Below, piece by piece: positions 1 through 10,127 of a DNA stretch of 64,000 nucleotides. The notes beneath the pieces were generated by a model that made no database searches, was not told where the DNA came from, and saw only the letters and a list, made by a program, of their open reading frames with translations. This DNA is from Odiellus spinosus (Eukaryota; Arthropoda; Arachnida; Opiliones; Phalangiidae). The position numbers and the translations under genes were made by a program. Position 1 is the first letter of the stretch. Every line of letters starts with the position of its first letter. The DNA lies in contig OY987237.1 of NCBI GenBank assembly GCA_963920705.1, positions 13,484,601 to 13,548,600 of the forward strand, in the 5' to 3' direction.

Positions 1-1598
1 TCAAGTTACAGGGAAAACAAAACCCAATAATAAACTATGCACCTGTAAAAGTATTCTATCCGCCGCGCATTCAAGCTCAGTGAAAAGCTGGCATTTAGGG
101 GCAAAATAAAATATATAAGAAACCTTCAGAATCATCTGAAAATTTTTTCCATTCGCAAAATATGATATCAAACGAAAAACACGACAATACGGGATATAAG
201 AGATAAGAAGTTGCCTCTATCTTCAATCCTATTCCGTCTCTATAAGATATACGATCCGAATTGATTTGATATTTCGGCGAGTCCAAGACATAACCATACA
301 ATAAGCCAAATCATATAAAAGAGACAGAACCAAATAAACTTTGTACACGCTACCATTTCAGGGTGATTCAGACAAAAAGACGAAATACGGGAAAAAGGAG
401 TAAATATTGGGAGACAGTGCAATCTTGTTTTTGCAATCTATATAATCGAACTCTTCGACGAAATATACAAAAAGCGGATGAAGTTTTCAATACGTGCAAA
501 GCTGAGCTTCCTGCTTCTACACACATTCAAACCATGGAAATACGAAGATACCAAGTTGGAAACGTACAACAGATTTGAACTGGTACAGACTATATTTCCT
601 TTACGCTAGCATAGTTTGAAGAACTACTTTTTAACATATGCAATTTAACATTGAGTATAACTACGCCTTAGATTTCGGTAGTTTGCAAACTGTTTTTGAA
701 TAAATGAAAACAAGAGACCTTTCTCTTGGATCTTGAAATGTTAGATTGGAAACCTTTATCCGTATATCTCAAGGAGTTGGTGATCATGGTCCGAGGGAAA
801 GGAAGTAATAGAATGTAAGGTACGTTACACTGTTTCTCTACGAAACTTTATAGTGAATTTATCTCGCTGCTTCTAACGTAAAACTAAGTTATTGAACTTA
901 GTTACTTGTATCATGGGTCGCAGGCATGCGAAAGCAAAATATTGACTGTTTCCAATACTCTAGTTCAAGAGCTTGCTCCGATTACGTTTTTCAAATTGTG
1001 CACCAATCCACCCCTAAAGTTTTTTCCATTATGCTAATTCCTCTTGAACCTAAATACATGACGATTTTTAAAACAGACTTGAATTTAAATAATTTAAAAT
1101 ATTGTAAAATAACGAAACTTCGGGAAATAGATATAATTAAAGCTCTATTGATTATTTCGCCTGTTAAGCGTACTTTTTTGGTCCACAATAAATTTTTTAA
1201 CCGTATAGTACTTAAATATATAAATTTAAGATCAAATTTATGTTTTTTTAAGAGGTTTTACGGCAAATATTTCTGTATTTTCCGGTTGGCTAAATAACTA
1301 GTTAATTATACTTAAAATTATACCCAAAACCTCAACAGAAGGCATACCTAATTTCTTTTCTAAGAATTACTAATATGATTTAAAAATTTAATGTTTTTCA
1401 TCAGCGTAATTGCTAATTAAATAAAATGTTTAAGATTTGTATTGGCACCTTTAAAACTAAATAAGTAAGTGATACGACCATTTCTTCAGTTTCTATATTT
1501 TATTTTGTCTAAGTTGCAGCCTTAGGACTGACCTTCATTGCCATTAATAACCGGTTTTCCAATAGCAACTTATACCCCTTACAATGTTATAATTTTGT
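1..1598. other. AT-rich DNA, nothing recognised
   Basis: No repeat array, RNA gene or recognisable coding sequence was seen. A 123-codon open frame at 926-1297 (+) has a low-complexity Ile/Lys/Phe-rich composition typical of chance frames in AT-rich DNA and shows no domain I know. Confidence 0.6.
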
Positions 1599-1605
1599 AT
1601 AGCAA

Positions 1606-1942
1606 CAGAAGCCGATGAAACCCTCCTTTGAAGTCTATTACTCCCGGGTCTTGTCTACCCCTCTCTGTATGGGTTATTCTCAAAAGGCGCGATCCGTACG
1701 CCTCCTAACGGTAGATGTTTTCGGAGCGGGAGCTCGTCGAGCGAATATCTTTAGCAGCCTTGGAGTTCGTCCAAAAAACGTCGTCGTTTGTGGAGAGAGA
1801 GAATTTCCAATTTTCCGTAGACAGGGGGGATGAAGTAGGACCCCTTCTAACTCGTAAAATCGTGAATTTTACCCATACAGAGAGGAGCGCTATATGGAAC
1901 ATTGGAGTAGTAGACTTCAAAGGAGGGTTTCATCGGCTTCTG
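1606..1942 (+). mobile_element. M1 MITE copy 1 (alpha)
   Basis: Full-length, 337-bp non-autonomous DNA transposon and a good type copy. It starts CAGAAGCCGATGAAACCC and ends with the exact reverse complement. The left and right ends match over 39 bases with one mismatch, then a second inverted repeat, CCTCTCTGTATGGGT, lies at element positions 55-69 on the left and 58-72 from the right end. The 7-bp target duplication ATAGCAA is at 1599-1605 and 1943-1949. All eight diagnostic sites are alpha: TTATTCTC, GATGTTTTC, TCCAAAAAACG, TTCCGTAG, GGGGATGAAG, TTCTAACTC, ATTGGAG, and CCGATG in the terminus. Plus orientation is defined as the TTACTCCCGGG arm first. There is no transposase inside; the 70-80-codon frames on both strands begin at the ATG in the terminal repeat and match no family I know. 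Confidence 0.95.
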
Positions 1943-1949
1943 ATAGCAA

Positions 1950-3032
1950 CATAGCATTCTAACTTATACTTCATCCGATGGTATTGGGAGTATCCCTAAC
2001 AGAAAGGGTGAGAAACAAGATTTCCTAGACTTATGAGTAACATAAGGCATTTCCTTGTTCGAGACGTCAGATTAACTTTCTTTAGCAGCCTGTCTTTGTC
2101 ATTCAAAACCTCCGAGAGGAGGACACGGTCCAGACCCTATCTACGGGTCGCTCTATATCCATTCTCCCCCACCAAACACTGTACCATGGAGGATTAAGAT
2201 AGGGGAACAACGCCCCCTATAGAGGAACGTATACCAAAGCGTCTACCCCTCTTATAGCCTACTTAATTCTTTAGAGTCAGGCAAGGGCTATAGAAGACAG
2301 ACGGACAGTCACCACAGAATACAGACAAGGACTTTTATCAGTATAATTTTATAATATATATTCTTCCGCCGTAGAGTTAACAGTTATTCGTGTTTTAGAT
2401 TGATAAGCACGTCTAACTTTGGTTCGCGTATTAGGGGCGGAGATTGTCCAACAGAAATTGTCACGCGGGCTATTTCGCGACTGCCACGAGGGCACGCCGT
2501 TGTTGAAACCATAAGTTATATATATTCCAAGTAAAATACATTGTTATTCTATTCGTGATATAATTTGGTCAATGATTTAAAAGCAATGTAGTAAAAGTCA
2601 GGTTGACAGATATTGATATGAGCCAACTTACGCGAATGAGTATTTATAAGTCAATTTATTTAAACCATTGACTATATATCTAAAAGGATTTTATTTGGAC
2701 GAGTGATTTCAAGAAATACTAAACAATTGTTAAGTATAATAAATTATATGACTTCATTACAAATTCAGGTTAGTTTTATTTCTGCTAAGATATGCTGTCA
2801 AACTTGGAATCATGCGTTATTTATGGTAGGATACATCGAGGTGAGGCTGTAAGGTCGAACCAACTAATAAACATTTACATGACGTAAATAGGCAGAGGGA
2901 GGAAATACTATGTCTCGTCTCTTCGCGCCCGAAGGGACGAACTATTTTGTAGGGGCTCAGGGGATGGAACGAATTTTATGAAACTATCCTAATCTTTCAA
3001 TTTTTAATTTAATTTCTTCGAATGAACCATAC
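1950..3032. other. AT-rich DNA, nothing recognised
   Basis: Right of M1 copy 1 there is a moderately GC-richer stretch (about 2100-2520). No open frame of note, inverted repeat or RNA gene was recognised. Confidence 0.5.
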
Positions 3033-3184
3033 CCGAGGGGTCCGACACTCTTGAATTAGCTGTACACCTGAGTTCAGCTTTGACAGCGCATTGAGTTCGA
3101 ACTCTTATGAACTCTGAGTTGAGCTTTGATAGTGCAAAGAGTTCAAAAAATTTGTACACCTGAGTTGGCGAGTGTCTGCCCCCT
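3033..3184. mobile_element. Small inverted-repeat element with GAGTTC-rich interior
   Basis: The ends are imperfect inverted repeats: GAGGGGTCCGACACTC on the left against GAGTGTCTGCCCCCTAG on the right. Inside, TGTACACCTGAGTT occurs near both ends in direct orientation, and the interior iterates GAGTTC/GAACTC words. TGTACACCTGA also flanks the minisatellite inside the element at 21623-22088, so the two may be related. I saw no clear target duplication. It may be a MITE remnant or a chance foldback. Confidence 0.45.
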
Positions 3185-3924
3185 AGACCATACCTACGAA
3201 AAGATACCGCGCCACACTTATAAGGTATTGCGTGATTTATGGCACAACTAACTGTAGAAAGAAGGGGGATTAACCTTAAAAAAGAAATTTAGGATCCCAT
3301 TGACAGATGTCTTCGCTTTTCAAAAGTCATTCGAATAAACTGGTAACGTAATACTGAAAGTAGGGCGAACCCAGCTTTACAAATTCACGGTGCATGAGGA
3401 GGGGACGCTATACGTAAGGTTCTATTTTTGCATTAGTCTCGTGAGTTACTGGGGTCCTGTTTAGACTTATTTTGACGCTTTAGAAAATTGAAAGCAATAT
3501 ATTGAGATTAATTTAGACTAAGATTTATTTTAATTATAGAGCAAATCTAAAAAAAATTCGTACTTAGTAGAGGTTTGAAAAAGCTTGATATTGAATTAAA
3601 TTACGATAACATCGGTCAATATGAAAGGTCAAGTTTGAAAATTTAGTTAAAACGTTTACCATATCGTTTCTCTAAAGTTTCCGTTTTCTGGGCAAATCCT
3701 TCTAGACATAAACCCTCTGACTTTATAGGACTAATAGTTCAGTCTAAACAAAGGATAAAGCGATATTTCGACGTTATACGAGTCTTTGCAAATTCCCAAT
3801 CTAAATTCAAATCAGGATACCCCGTCGTAAAGGTCGGATGAAAAGGAAAAAATAAAAATTTTACTGAATTTATCGTCTCAGGGCTACCACCAAGTTCCCA
3901 AAGTACAGTTGGGGAATCATAAAA

Positions 3925-4012
3925 ATTTAGGGTAAAATGGGGGCCAAAATTCTCAAGATAGGAACAAAATAGGGACCAAAATTCTCAAGATAGGGACAAA
4001 ATAGGGACTAAA
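3925..4012. repeat. Short tandem repeat, about 32-bp unit
   Basis: About two and a half copies of a unit built from ACAAAATAGGGACCAAAA and TTCTCAAGATAGG follow each other, with small differences between units. There is no sign of function. Confidence 0.7.
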
Positions 4013-5786
4013 AACCCATTTGAATTTCAAATAATTCGTTAGATTTCACTTGTCACTCTCTATTCGCGCTCATATTCGATGGGAACCAATTAATAAAGAA
4101 TTATCCGTTACAAGAACGATTTTCGTTATACTTAACAAGATATTCCCTGTAATAATCGGGTCGCGCAAAATGGAAAGCACCGCTCTGAGAAAATGGATCC
4201 CATATTTAAATCCCTGGCTCTAGTTTCTATAGAGAAACGTCTCAAAACGTTCGTCATCCTTACAGCTGGAGCATTGATTATTATACGAAGAGTTAATGTA
4301 GAACACGATTTCCCACTAAGCCTTGGCGGTCTTCGCGGAATAACAAGAGCCTATTGTTAAGCCTCGGTTTTGGACCTCATATATTCTTACGATATATAAA
4401 GGAAATATTCAAGTCAAAATGAGAGTTTCGTACGGATAAGCATGCAACTCCAAAAATTGAAGTTTTAAACAAAATTTCGTTGCTAAACTTGGTATTACAT
4501 AAGTTGCAGGACTTTCGTCTTCTAAATGAGCTATATCAGTAGTACCCTAGGCGCCCAAGTTATTAATTAGTGTCATGTATTTTAAAATTTCCCAAATGTT
4601 TTACATTTTTAATTCTTGCTTTCAGGTTGATTATAGCCCCTTTTATTAAAGTTTAAAAATGTAGATTATCTTTTAAGAAAACTGAGTGAAATGAAATATA
4701 ACGCAAATCGATAAGAGACATTCGACAGGGTGTGTAAGAGAACTCGGATATAGAAAGAACCAGGCGATAGGTGGAGATATAAGACCATTTCTGATTACGG
4801 CTCTCAATCAAAATGAAAACTATAGATCTACGCATGCGCTCTAACGATTTAAATAAACCCTTTTACCCTTAGGGAACGACCGACGTAGCAGTTAATAGCG
4901 CAGGATACCAACGGGTTAATCAAACTTGAGATATGACCGCTGTCAGTAACGGGCAATTTGATTAGAAAAGGAGTTTTAAGGGAGATTATGCAACGGAACC
5001 CCAAGGAGGTATTTAGAGCATATCTACACCATTTCTCTAATTTTACTCTTAGCCATCAGGCGATTTAGATAATGCTTTTACAATATTTTCTCCGTACCAA
5101 ATATATACGCTAATCAAGATTTAAGGAATTTTACTGGCAGCAATTAAGATTGAAGTTACGTGACACCGAGAGAATATGTAAACCCTCACCAAGAGTATCG
5201 GTCTGGACTGTTGCTATATGGACGAGTGGGAGAAATATCAATGGAATTGGTTGCCGAACCAATACCAAGCATGCCCACAATTTTCCACGGATGCCAGCTT
5301 TTAGGACTTTAAACAATGACCACTTATCTTAATAGATAAAGATTAATACCAAACCTAGCATTCATAAGCATCCTCTAACGGGAATTCCTCTTTATCAATT
5401 AAGAAAAGTGTCCACTGTTAATAGTCCTAGCTAAGGCCATACACTAGTAACTTTTAAATAGGTTTTTCATTTACTTTTGGTGATTCATTTATAATTAAAT
5501 TATACTTCCATGAATTAAAATGTATTGTTAGCTACTCTCATGTAAACTGAACGATAAGTGATAAGCGAAAGGTTTGGGCGTCTTTTGTTTAATCGAAGAT
5601 TCTTTTAATTGAATGAACCAATCAGGTTTCAGAGACAACTTTTTAAAGTTTTACTACGATAACGTTTGTTTAAAGAAGCAGAATCAAATAATATATTTTC
5701 TTTTAAAATGTACCTTTAAAAATAACTATCAAAAAGGTGTTTATAAAAAGCTCTTATAGTTAAAGATATTGCGAAATGTATATTGA
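4013..5786. other. AT-rich DNA, nothing recognised
   Basis: Short open frames on both strands around 5131-5332 mirror each other and show no domain. No repeats or RNA genes were recognised. Confidence 0.5.
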
Positions 5787-5793
5787 ATTATAT

Positions 5794-6129
5794 CAGAAGC
5801 CGATGAAACCCTCCTTTGAAGTCTATTACTCCCTGGTCTTGTCTACGCCTCTCTGTATGGGTTACTCTCAAAAGGCGCGATTCGTACGCCTCCTAACGGT
5901 AGATGTTTTCGGAGCGGGAGTTCGTCGAGCGAATATCTCTAGCAGCCTCGGAGTTCGTCCAAAAACGTCGTCGTTTGTGGAGAGAGAGAATTTCCAATTT
6001 TCCGTAGACAGGGGAGATGAAGTAGGAGCCCTTCTAACTCGTAAAATTGGGAATTTTACCCATAGAGAGAGGAGCACTATATGGAACATTGGAGTAGTAG
6101 ACTTCAAAGGAGGGTTTCATCTGCTTCTG
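5794..6129 (+). mobile_element. M1 MITE copy 2 (alpha)
   Basis: Full length, 336 bp, with the duplication ATTATAT at 5787-5793 and 6130-6136. It is alpha at the diagnostic sites. A one-base loss in the A run (TCCAAAAACG instead of TCCAAAAAACG) joins two frames into one 143-codon open frame that runs out into flanking DNA at 5776-6207. That frame is an accident of the deletion, not a gene. The right terminus has CATCTGC where most copies have CATCGGC. Confidence 0.94.
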
Positions 6130-6136
6130 ATTATAT

Positions 6137-8845
6137 ATTTAATCCCTTTCTTTCTTGCCGCTTTTCACTTTATCGCTTCAAAGTTTAGTAAGACACCGAA
6201 GGCTTGAAAAGGGAGGCCAGTTTAGAGCCATTAGGATCTCAACAAACGTTTAGACATTAATTTCGCTAAGCCTAACTGCGTGTTTATAACAACTATAGCG
6301 CTAAAGGTTCGCGAATTATCTAGTTTTAGGTCTCAGTTGGGAATAACGTACGGAGATTCGTGGCAGACCAGCATTCGATGATGGTATACGGCGAAACAGT
6401 ATGGTATAGGAGTTATCCAATAAAGGGGAGCTAGCTGCCTGCGTGGGAATATGGGAATATTCAATATTACGGATCAAATCATCCCGAAATGGGAAAATTC
6501 GAAATCGTCTCTGAAGTCCGAATCAGTTCAAAATTTGAATACGGGTTATACGATAGGCAGTATTCAATCGATTACATCAGCTTCTTAGACGTAGAGGGAA
6601 ACCTAACTACGATATTGATGTAATTTCAGAATGAATTTAAAATCTGTTAGCCAAGTGGAACGTTCCGGAAACGTTACAGGGTGTCTTCGTGACGAGATTG
6701 CGTGGATATAGACGTTGTCTCGGCTAGTATAGCTCGATATACAAGTAGTTAAATATGCAAAACGGCGTACGCGTATATAGTAGGAATTGGATGAAGTTTA
6801 AACCGTGTATTAAGAGAGGATATAGATAAATGGCAGCCTTTATAGTTGGCCCCAAAAGTTCAAAAATTATACATTTTCTTCTATATTATCTTTTATGCTT
6901 AAGATTTCAAGGATTTTGGAATAATTTGCAGTTCTCGGTCTTCCAATAAAACCCTTAAAATCTTTCTGAGAAGGTGGTGGATTTTCTTAGCTTTGTTTTA
7001 GAGAAAATAGCGGTATTATAACGAATGATTATCCAAACTTCATTGACTTCGACTATTTTTTTTAAGCACTTTTATGGAAAAATAGACCCCATGTGGATTA
7101 AAAAACTCAATTTATCATAAAAAAAAGCAGTATTTTGTTGGTAGTAAAACTCTACAAGATATAAAAGAAGAACTTTGATGTACTAAACGTAGAGCTTACA
7201 AGAAAAAAAAAAAAAAAAAAAAAAAAAAACAAGCAACCACTTAAAATCCTCAGTTTATTCAAATTCGTTTTTCAAACTCCCAAATCGAATTAATCGGAAT
7301 TTTTTTTTTTTAGAAGAAGATTCCCTTAAGTTTACTTTAAACAACCGAATTTAAAAGTGATCTAAAATTTCGAATTCGGTTAGGTTAGTTCTTTCAAGAT
7401 ATAAGAACAAGTATTCTATTTTAATCGCAATTTTCGGACCAAATCTGTACGGTAAACAAAACGCTCGACACGAAAGGTATATTTTGTGGCACGCTTAAAA
7501 GATTCAGAAAGATTCTTACTACGAAACTACATATTAAAATGATATAATTTTGGTACTAAGACTGTATTTTTAGCATATATTCTATTCAAACGAAGTTTGA
7601 AAAAAAAAACTATCGGAAAGGTAAGGCGTAATGTTACTCAATGTTAAAACTATATCGAATAAAAGTAGTTTATGAATATGAATATGGGAAATTTGTGGAA
7701 GAAATCGTATTTTTTTGAAACGATAAATCTTTATATAAATACCAACAACTATAGCAAAAAGCGAATATTCAAGAGAAAAAATACTGTTTTTGAGAAAAAC
7801 AAATTACTCAGGCAAAAACTTCGTGCAGCCTCGTCTCTTGGGGACATTATTTTCCAAATATTTTCTCTATTTTTCCCCTCACACAACAAAAATTCCTATT
7901 TTTTTTCCTTCATTTTTTATCTTTAGTTCATTTCATCTTTAAACTTCAGTTTTAAGAAAAGGTAGGCTACCTTTATTTCTCAAGGGACAGTAAGACGTTG
8001 TAAAGGTTGCACATAAACCTGTAGATATTTTACTGTACTATATTAAACTACGTTACTGGATATGTATTTAGCATTGTGAAAAGACTTTAAACGATTACTT
8101 AAAACGTAATATTTGGAGAATTTTATGACTTCAATTGAATGCTTTGTAATCATGCGCTGCGCAACTATTTGAACATTTAAGGAATCAAATTAGGCTTAAT
8201 TAAAAATTAAAACTAAATAAGAATGACATCGGTCCTGACAATGCTAATTAAACCAGTGCATTTTGCAGCATATTTATAAATTTGGTAGTTTCATTAACTA
8301 TTCGTTACCATTTAAAAATAGAAATAACTCAAAATTATTTGACACTACACCTTTAAGTAAACAAAATCATAGAAAGAACAGGTACCGTAGCTTTGTACGA
8401 ACTGTCATTTCAAGAATGAATATTGAATATACTATATCAGTTTATTTCAGTCTAAAATATCAGTATGTATGAAGGTAAATCTACTTATATCTCTAAGTAT
8501 TCTATAGTTTTGTGTACACTAACAATTCCGGTTGATACGGACCTAATCATGTTCGAGTTTTTTGAATGAATTGAGATATCTCTATGCAATGTGAAATACA
8601 GGATATAACAAGATGGTCAAGCCCATAGGAATAGCTAGCCCCTGACATTGTAAAAGAGGCTGAAAGGAATGATTCTATAGCAGGGGTGTGTTATGCAGGC
8701 ATAAACGCTCTTTAAACAATTTGAATGGCGTCTCGAGATTCATTTAAACACGAAGTTGCGGAAATTTCTCGAGCCGACTATATTACCGTGATCGTTTTTA
8801 TGCGATATATTGAAAAAGACGAATATCCCCGCAGTCATTGCATTC
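6137..8845. other. AT-rich DNA with a poly-A tract
   Basis: A 27-base A run lies at 7203-7229. The rest is AT-rich with scattered T runs. Open frames at 7672-7926 and 8263-8472 are Lys/Asn/Phe-rich chance frames. I see no retrotransposon body upstream of the A run that would make it a poly-A tail. Confidence 0.5.
7203..7229. repeat. Poly-A tract (27)
   Basis: Uninterrupted A run. No retrotransposon body was recognised beside it. Confidence 0.95.
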
Positions 8846-9629
8846 AAATCATGTTTTTCAAATCATGTTTTTCAAATCATGTTTTTCAAATCATGTTTTT
8901 CAAATCATGTTTTTCAAATCATGTTTTTCAAATCATGTTTTTCAAATCATGTTTTTCAAATCATGTTTTTCAAATCATGTTTTTCAAATCATGTTTTTCA
9001 AATCATGTTTTTCAAATCATGTTTTTCAAATCATGTTTTTCAAATCATGTTTTTCAAATCATGTTTTTCAAATCATGTTTTTCAAATCATGTTTTTCAAA
9101 TCATGTTTTTCAAATCATGTTTTTCAAATCATGTTTTTCAAATCATGTTTTTCAAATCATGTTTTTCAAATCATGTTTTTCAAATCATGTTTTTCAAATC
9201 ATGTTTTTCAAATCATGTTTTTCAAATCATGTTTTTCAAATCATGTTTTTCAAATCATGTTTTTCAAATCATGTTTTTCAAAACATGTTTTTCAAAACAT
9301 GTTTTTCAAAACATGTTTTTCAAAACATGTTTTTCAAAACATGTTTTTCAAAACATGTTTTTCAAAACATGTTTTTCAAAACATGTTTTTCAAAACATGT
9401 TTTTCAAAACATGTTTTTCAAAACATGTTTTTCAAAACATGTTTTTCAAAACATGTTTTTCAAAACATGTTTTTCAAAACATGTTTTTCAAAACATGTTT
9501 TTCAAAACATGTTTTTCAAAACATGTTTTTCAAAACATGTTTTTCAAAACATGTTTTTCAAAACATGTTTTTCAAAACATGTTTTTCAAAACATGTTTTT
9601 CAAAACATGTTTTTCAAAACATGTTTTTT
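8846..9629. repeat. 14-bp satellite, 56 units in two homogeneous blocks
   Basis: The unit AAATCATGTTTTTC is repeated 31 times without change (8846-9279), then switches to AAAACATGTTTTTC for 25 units (9280-9629; the last unit ends in T instead of C). The only difference is T to A at one position, and the switch is abrupt. In the second block the core AAAACATGTTTT is a perfect 12-bp palindrome; in the first block it is not. Because 14 is not a multiple of three and the unit has no stop in any forward frame, three overlapping frames of about 275-306 codons run through the array. These are artefacts and should not be annotated as genes. Confidence 0.97.
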
Positions 9630-9938
9630 ATTACTGACAGACTAGAACTCAACACGCATAAGCTCCCTTCGCGATGACTTGTTTATTGTTTTCGAGTTTT
9701 CATTACTGACAGACTAACACTCAACGCGCATAAGCCCCCTTACTATCTCGTTCGCGACGACTTGTTTATTGTTTTCGAGTTTTCATTACTGACAGACTAA
9801 CACTCAACACGCATAAGCTCCCTTACTATCTCGTTCGCGACGACTTGTTTATTGTTTTCGAGTTTTCATTACTGACAGACTAGAACTTAACAAGCATAAG
9901 CTCCCTTACTATCTCGTTCGCGACTACTTGTTTTCGAT
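9630..9938. repeat. Minisatellite, four units of 72-83 bp
   Basis: Units begin ATTACTGACAGACTA at 9630, 9702, 9785 and 9868. The first lacks about 11 bases (ACTATCTCGTT region) present in the other three, giving spacings of 72, 83 and 83. Units share CATAAGCTCCC, CGCGACGACTTG and TTATTGTTTTCGAG. The array abuts the 14-bp satellite directly on its left. Confidence 0.95.
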
Positions 9939-9970
9939 ACGATGACGTTTTTCGTCATTTCTGGGACACC

Positions 9971-10127
9971 GACTTCAGACTTCAGACTTCAGACTTCAGA
10001 CTTCTGACTTCTGACTTCAGACTTCAGACTTCTGACTTCTGACTTCTGACTTCTGACTTCTGACTTCTGACTTCTGACTTCTGACTTCTGACTTCTGACT
10101 TCTGACTTCTGACTTCTGACTTCAGAC
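9971..10127. repeat. 7-bp satellite (GACTTCW), 22 units
   Basis: There are 22 exact 7-mers, GACTTCA or GACTTCT. In order the last base is A four times, T twice, A twice, T thirteen times, then A once, followed by a partial GAC. It is the third tandem array in a row in this 1.3-kb stretch, and like the 14-mer array it varies at a single A/T position. Confidence 0.96.

Noticed and set aside
5776-6207. 143-codon frame covering M1 copy 2
   Set aside because: Created by a one-base loss in an A run; other copies break the frame there, and the end is flanking DNA.
7203-7229. Poly-A tract as the tail of a LINE or SINE
   Set aside because: No reverse-transcriptase similarity, no Pol III boxes and no target duplication were seen around it.
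8725-9677. Three overlapping open frames of 275-306 codons rich in FKSCFSNHVFQIMF repeats
   Set aside because: They are read-through of the 14-bp satellite in all three forward frames; no start context, no unique sequence, no gene.
8846-10127. CRISPR-like array
   Set aside because: Units are head-to-tail with no spacers, and the DNA is eukaryotic in character.
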